A stretch of 64,000 nt of DNA from Prevotella sp. (GTDB taxonomy: Bacteria > Bacteroidota > Bacteroidia > Bacteroidales > Bacteroidaceae), in assembly GCA_017847725.1 (NCBI GenBank), contig JAGAXW010000009.1:1-64000 (forward strand), read 5' to 3'. The notes beneath the pieces are model-generated. The model saw only the letters and a list, made by a program, of their open reading frames with translations. It did no database searches and was not told where the DNA came from. Below are positions 60,355-64,000 of this stretch, piece after piece. Within the stretch, counting starts at the first letter, position 1. Each line of letters starts with the position of its first letter. The translations under genes and the position numbers were made by a program.

Positions 60355-62607
60355 ATGAAAAATTTTATCACTCTAAAACACATGGTGCTTATGATTGCAC
60401 TATTGGCTGCTGTCCCGCAGGTAATCCGTGCGGAACAGAACAGTATCCCCTGTACGGCAGCCGACTTTAACTTCTCGCTCTACGATGCCATCGACGGCAA
60501 GATAGAGAGCGGCTACAACGGCCTCGGCTCGTTTAAGAACGGCTACACCGTCACCTACACCATCAACAACACGGCGAAGCAGGCCTACACCGTGAAATTC
60601 GCCTATAAGGGCGGATCGAACCCGACAACCATCGACTTCACCTTCACCGACCAGGACCACAACGAGGTGAAAGCCTCAAAGACCGTACAGGTGGTCAGCG
60701 ACTGGGCCTACACAGAGGTGGACGTCGACGAACTGCCCGAAGGAGACGTCAAGATGGTGATGAAGTTCACCGTCAGCGGCGCATGGGCCTGCAACATGAA
60801 GGAGATGTCGTTCTCGGCACAGTCGAGCGAGAAGTATGTCGAGTTGCCCACGCAGTCGTTTGACCTGACGCGCTATACGGAGAACCAGACACAGCAGGCC
60901 GAAGAGCAGCGCACCAGCACGGCGCTGACCAGCTTCAAGAACGGCGGCTACGTGACCTATCTGCTGAACAACACGATGGAGAAGAAATACCTCGTCGCCT
61001 TTGAGGCCGGCACCAACCGCGACGATGCCTCGGTGGACGTCATCATCACTAATAAGGAGACGGGCGAAGAGTTCTCTACGACCAACGTGCCTGTTGCCAA
61101 TACGGGCGACTGGAGCGTGACAAAGCTCTATCTGGTGGAACTGCCCCAGATGGCTGTCGACAAGTATGTGCTGAAGCTGAAGTTCAACTCCAGCGGCACC
61201 AACTGGACGGCCAACCTCTACAACCTGCAGTTCAAGGACGCAGCGGCACTGACGCTGATGGAGGAGGGCACCATCACCCTGGGCTCGCCCTGGAGCACCA
61301 AAGGCCAGATTAAGTGCGCCACCATCATCGACTCGACACGCGACGGCGCACAGGCTGTCTATCTGATGAAGAACTCGACAGCCGGCGCTACCTACAACAT
61401 GGTGGTGGAGGCCGCTACGCCCAATGCCGGCGTGAGCATCGACCTCACCGTGACAGCCCTCGACGGTACGCTGCTGGCTACCCAGACCTACGAGTGTGAG
61501 ACCTGCACCAGCTGGACAGACTACAAACAGCTGAAGCTCAACATTCCCGCCGTACCCGAAGGCTTCTGCCTGCTGACCATCGACATTCATAAGAGTGACG
61601 GGCAGTGGTGCACCAACATCGGCAGCATCACCATGACCCAGGAGGGTGTCGCTGTCTACGTAGACCTGCCCACCGACAACTTCGACCTGACCAAGTATAC
61701 GGAGAACCAGACGCAGCAGGCTGAAGAGCAGCGCACCGCCACTAAGCTCGAGAGCTTCAAGAACGGCGCTTACGTGACCTACCTGATCAACAACACAGAG
61801 GAGAAGGCCTACGTGAGCTACTTCGAGGCATCGACCGACCGCGACGACGCCGCTGTCAATATCACCATCAAGAACCTGGCCGACGAGTCGGTGCTGGTAG
61901 ACAAGGACGTCACCATCAGCAATACGGGGTCTTGGAACACATGGAAAAGCTATATGAACGTGCTGCCTACGATGGCCGTGGGACAGTATGAGTTGAAGAT
62001 TACCTTCAAGTCGAGCGGAACGAACTGGACGGCCAACCTGCAGAACCCACGCTTTGCAGACAGCGCTATCATCAACGAGGTGGCCGACGGCAACACCATC
62101 ACCCTGGGCTCGCCCTGGAAGACCAGCGGTACCATCAAGTGTGCCACCATCATCGACTCTGACCGCAATGGGGCCAAAGCTGTCTATCTCATGAAGAACA
62201 GTGACACCGAGACCAAGTACGACTTCGTGGTGAAGGCAGCCACGCCCAACAGCGGTGTGCAGCTGAAGGTGTCGGCTCTTACGCTTAGCGGCGACACCAT
62301 AAGTACCAAGACACATGACGTGGTGCAAGGTACCGACTGGAACAGCACTCAAGACTACACCTACGAACTGGGGCAGTTGCCCGAAGGCTTCTTCTTCGTG
62401 GTGTTAGACATCATTAAGAACGACAACGCGTGGGCTGTCAACATCCATCAGGCCACCTTCGCTAAGAACACGACAACTGCCATCACTACCGTCAACACGG
62501 AAAAGGCAGAAGACGAGAGCATGAGGTTCAACCTGAGCGGACAACGCATCAGCAAGAACTACAAAGGACTCGTCATCAGCAATGGCAAGAAGGTCGTCGT
62601 GAAATAG
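60355..62607 (+). CDS. Secreted protein of five repeated beta-sandwich modules with sorting-type tail
   Basis: 750 residues with a signal peptide (to about Ala26), then five modules of about 125-135 residues, recognisable by SFKNGxYVTYxxNNT or KCATIIDSxRxGAxAVYLMKNS and W-N-A-N-L endings (AWACNMK, GTNWTANLYN, QWCTNIG, GTNWTANLQN, AWAVNIH). Modules 2+3 and 4+5 form a double unit duplicated at DNA level (about 60838-61660 and 61661-62460). The modules resemble carbohydrate-binding sandwiches. The tail is RFNLSGQRISKNYKGLVISNG. No catalytic domain; probably a surface or secreted glycan binder. Confidence 0.7.
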   Translation: MKNFITLKHMVLMIALLAAVPQVIRAEQNSIPCTAADFNFSLYDAIDGKIESGYNGLGSFKNGYTVTYTINNTAKQAYTVKFAYKGGSNPTTIDFTFTDQDHNEVKASKTVQVVSDWAYTEVDVDELPEGDVKMVMKFTVSGAWACNMKEMSFSAQSSEKYVELPTQSFDLTRYTENQTQQAEEQRTSTALTSFKNGGYVTYLLNNTMEKKYLVAFEAGTNRDDASVDVIITNKETGEEFSTTNVPVANTGDWSVTKLYLVELPQMAVDKYVLKLKFNSSGTNWTANLYNLQFKDAAALTLMEEGTITLGSPWSTKGQIKCATIIDSTRDGAQAVYLMKNSTAGATYNMVVEAATPNAGVSIDLTVTALDGTLLATQTYECETCTSWTDYKQLKLNIPAVPEGFCLLTIDIHKSDGQWCTNIGSITMTQEGVAVYVDLPTDNFDLTKYTENQTQQAEEQRTATKLESFKNGAYVTYLINNTEEKAYVSYFEASTDRDDAAVNITIKNLADESVLVDKDVTISNTGSWNTWKSYMNVLPTMAVGQYELKITFKSSGTNWTANLQNPRFADSAIINEVADGNTITLGSPWKTSGTIKCATIIDSDRNGAKAVYLMKNSDTETKYDFVVKAATPNSGVQLKVSALTLSGDTISTKTHDVVQGTDWNSTQDYTYELGQLPEGFFFVVLDIIKNDNAWAVNIHQATFAKNTTTAITTVNTEKAEDESMRFNLSGQRISKNYKGLVISNGKKVVVK
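60838..62460 (+). repeat. Tandem duplication within the 60355 gene
   Basis: Two units of about 800-825 bases encode closely similar double modules (TENQTQQAEEQRT, GTNWTANL, ITLGSPW and KCATIIDS occur once in each). Divergence is mostly silent or conservative, suggesting purifying selection after duplication. Confidence 0.75.
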
Positions 62608-62612
62608 TGCAA

Positions 62613-62672
62613 CTTCAGAGCCGTCAAGGGAGTGGGGTCAGTCGAATGACGGCCCCGCCCGACGGCTGAAGA
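62613..62672. terminator. Large hairpin at the convergent 3' ends
   Basis: The outer stem CTTCAG-AGCCGTC pairs with GACGGCTGAAG (11 bp, two-base bulge); the inner GGGGTCA...TGACGGCCCC pairs again. It covers the last codons of the GH97 gene and the space after the 60355 gene. No T-run, so termination is less sure. Confidence 0.45.
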
Positions 62673-64000
62673 TTCAACGTTAAAGGCTTCCGCATGGGAG
62701 CCTTTACTTTTTGCTCGCTGACGGCAATATGGGTTTGGGTATCGACCGTGGCATCGTCGGTATAGAAACGGGCTGCGTAATGGCCAGCGGCCAGAAAATC
62801 GAGCGACAGCGTGACGGTGCGCCTCTCGTCATTGGTCATGACGGCAATATACCAGTCGTTGCCAGAACGGCGTGCCATGGAGACGTATTCGCCTGGAGAA
62901 CCACCAAGGACACGGCTCTCGTCCCAAGTGGTGGGCAGGTGGTCGAACCAGTCAAGCTCGGGCTCGCCGTGAGCCATCTCTGGACGGTCGTACCAGAAAA
63001 TGGTCTGCAGCGGAGAATAGAAAACCAGCGAGGCTGCCAGCTGGTGGCCGTGGGTGTTCTTCAGACGACGGTCGTAATAGCAGATGGTGTAGTCGGCGGC
63101 ACCGTTGATCATACGCGTAAAAGGCAGTATGGTGTTGTGGGTGGCCGACGGCCATTCCTCGTTGCCGCGGATACCCTCTTGCGTCAGCAGGTTGGGGTAG
63201 GTCCGCGAGAAGCCCGAGGGCCGGTACTCGTCGTGGATATTCATGAGCAAGTGGTTCTCGGCAGCCAGGCGCACAAGGTCGTGCAGCCACGTGGCCCAGC
63301 GGTGGGAAGCATATTCCACGAAGCCACTCTTGACACCTACAATGCCCCACTCGCGGAGCAGGGGGAACAGCTGGCGGGCCTGCCGCATCAGTGCATGCTG
63401 ATTGACGTAGAGCCAGATGCCGACACCTTTCTGCCGACCATAGGCTACCACGCGCTGTAAGTCGAGTTGGGGTATCGCCTTGGTGGCGTCGCCGTCGTGT
63501 GAGGTGCAGGGGACATACCACTTCCAGTCGAAGAGCATGTAGGGGATGTTGTGCTCGGCACAGAAGTCGATGCCACGCAGGCCAGCCTCTGTGGTCAGTT
63601 CCGTACAGCGCATGATAGTGCCCGGACGCACCCAGTCGGCAGCATCGGCTATGGCGCATGGCGGATTTAGATTGTCGATAAGATAGCGATGTTCGAGCAA
63701 TTGGGCGTAGCTGTCGCCCGTCAGAACGACTTTCCACGGCGTGGCATAGTAGGTAACGATGTCGACGGGCGAATACATCGTAGTCACAAGCGTGTTGGGC
63801 TTAACGGAGGACGCAACGTTCTTCTCCAGGCACCAGTCGTCGACATCGGCATCAGCCAAGGCACAATAACGGTCGCCAGGAAGGGCTACGGTGACGGCAC
63901 GCTCGATGGGACTGGTGACGGCACCGACTGGCTTCAGCGCATAGGGTGCCTGCGCCCACTCTGCCGCCCACACTCGAGTTCCTGAGGGGAACGTATACTC
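62624..64000 (-). CDS. GH97 glycoside hydrolase (5' end outside window)
   Basis: 459 codons of the C-terminal part; the frame continues past 64000 (the last bases read EYTFPSGTRVWAAEW, the GH97 pattern before the barrel). The catalytic barrel is present: WVRPGTIMRC, IDFCAEHNIPYMLFDWKWYVP, GVKSGFVEY, NIHDEYRPSGFSRTYPNLLTQEGIRGNEEW and the C-terminal sandwich. The position where retaining family members have the nucleophile Asp (KxDF) reads KSGF, so the inverting type (alpha-glucosidase-like, with Glu residues in HDEY and GNEEW) is more likely; this is inference. Promoter outside the window. Confidence 0.88.
   Translation of the reverse strand, partial: EYTFPSGTRVWAAEWAQAPYALKPVGAVTSPIERAVTVALPGDRYCALADADVDDWCLEKNVASSVKPNTLVTTMYSPVDIVTYYATPWKVVLTGDSYAQLLEHRYLIDNLNPPCAIADAADWVRPGTIMRCTELTTEAGLRGIDFCAEHNIPYMLFDWKWYVPCTSHDGDATKAIPQLDLQRVVAYGRQKGVGIWLYVNQHALMRQARQLFPLLREWGIVGVKSGFVEYASHRWATWLHDLVRLAAENHLLMNIHDEYRPSGFSRTYPNLLTQEGIRGNEEWPSATHNTILPFTRMINGAADYTICYYDRRLKNTHGHQLAASLVFYSPLQTIFWYDRPEMAHGEPELDWFDHLPTTWDESRVLGGSPGEYVSMARRSGNDWYIAVMTNDERRTVTLSLDFLAAGHYAARFYTDDATVDTQTHIAVSEQKVKAPMRKPLTLNLQPSGGAVIRLTPLP

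Noticed and set aside
1-64000. tRNA, rRNA, CRISPR arrays, insertion-sequence transposases, SusC/SusD
   Set aside because: Looked for by eye on both strands and not found; a tRNA scan would settle the first point.

Overview
The window looks like a chromosome segment of a gut- or rumen-type Prevotella/Segatella relative (order Bacteroidales). Three things support this: repeated promoters of the Bacteroidetes type (-7 box TAnnTTTG), propeller (Reg_prop)/Y_Y_Y sensor regulators with AraC output domains, and secreted proteins ending in a short motif of the form (F/Y)xLxGxR...KG(I/L)xIxNGKK, which resembles a type IX secretion sorting tail. No rRNA, tRNA, CRISPR array or insertion-sequence transposase was seen.

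Left part (1-29000), mostly core genes. A dispersed non-coding repeat (4-167) precedes an MscS-type channel gene. Next is an envelope operon: kdsA and kdsD (Kdo synthesis), a large propeller regulator whose kinase part is missing, and a cardiolipin synthase. On the minus strand follow a TPR protein with a periplasmic-binding lipoprotein, then an operon of a 54-residue membrane peptide, a TPR histidine kinase and a purine permease, then a 7-TM protein with an AraC output domain. The 7-TM gene is preceded by a highly structured leader (17636-17855). radA, a 73-residue AraC-type HTH protein, queC and a four-gene catabolic cluster follow (BKACE enzyme, DUF1537 kinase, MFS transporter, racemase-like enzyme). 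Then come a BtuB-like receptor with a YiiX-type hydrolase, and a secreted protein.

Middle (29000-34400). An inverted copy of the first repeat (29219-29383), a PepSY-like periplasmic protein, and an operon of a Dcu transporter, an outer-membrane barrel and a CobW-family GTPase with a long Asp/His run.

Right part (34480-64000), a polysaccharide-degradation region without SusC/SusD. It has GH106, a transmembrane propeller-AraC regulator, an ECF sigma factor co-transcribed with an unassigned secreted enzyme-like protein, GH95 and GH39; then GH51, four large secreted proteins, a small 59-residue protein, a GNAT toxin-antitoxin pair that seems to have landed in an older secreted-protein gene, and a partial GH97. 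The enzyme set (rhamnose, fucose/galactose, arabinose, beta-xylose-type linkages, alpha-glucose/galactose) suggests a branched plant polysaccharide such as pectin.

The most interesting signal is a shared two-part promoter, TTA(A/C)GTA, exactly 16 bases, then CGT(AA). It lies upstream of six separate transcription units in this right part (GH106, GH51, and the secreted-protein genes at 49795, 52438, 56959 and 60355). None of the six has the usual TAnnTTTG promoter, while the sigma-factor gene itself does. This suggests a dedicated ECF-sigma regulon (or an AraC-type operator) that unites the locus. The second candidate is the roughly 220-nt, three-way-junction leader RNA in front of the 7-TM AraC protein.
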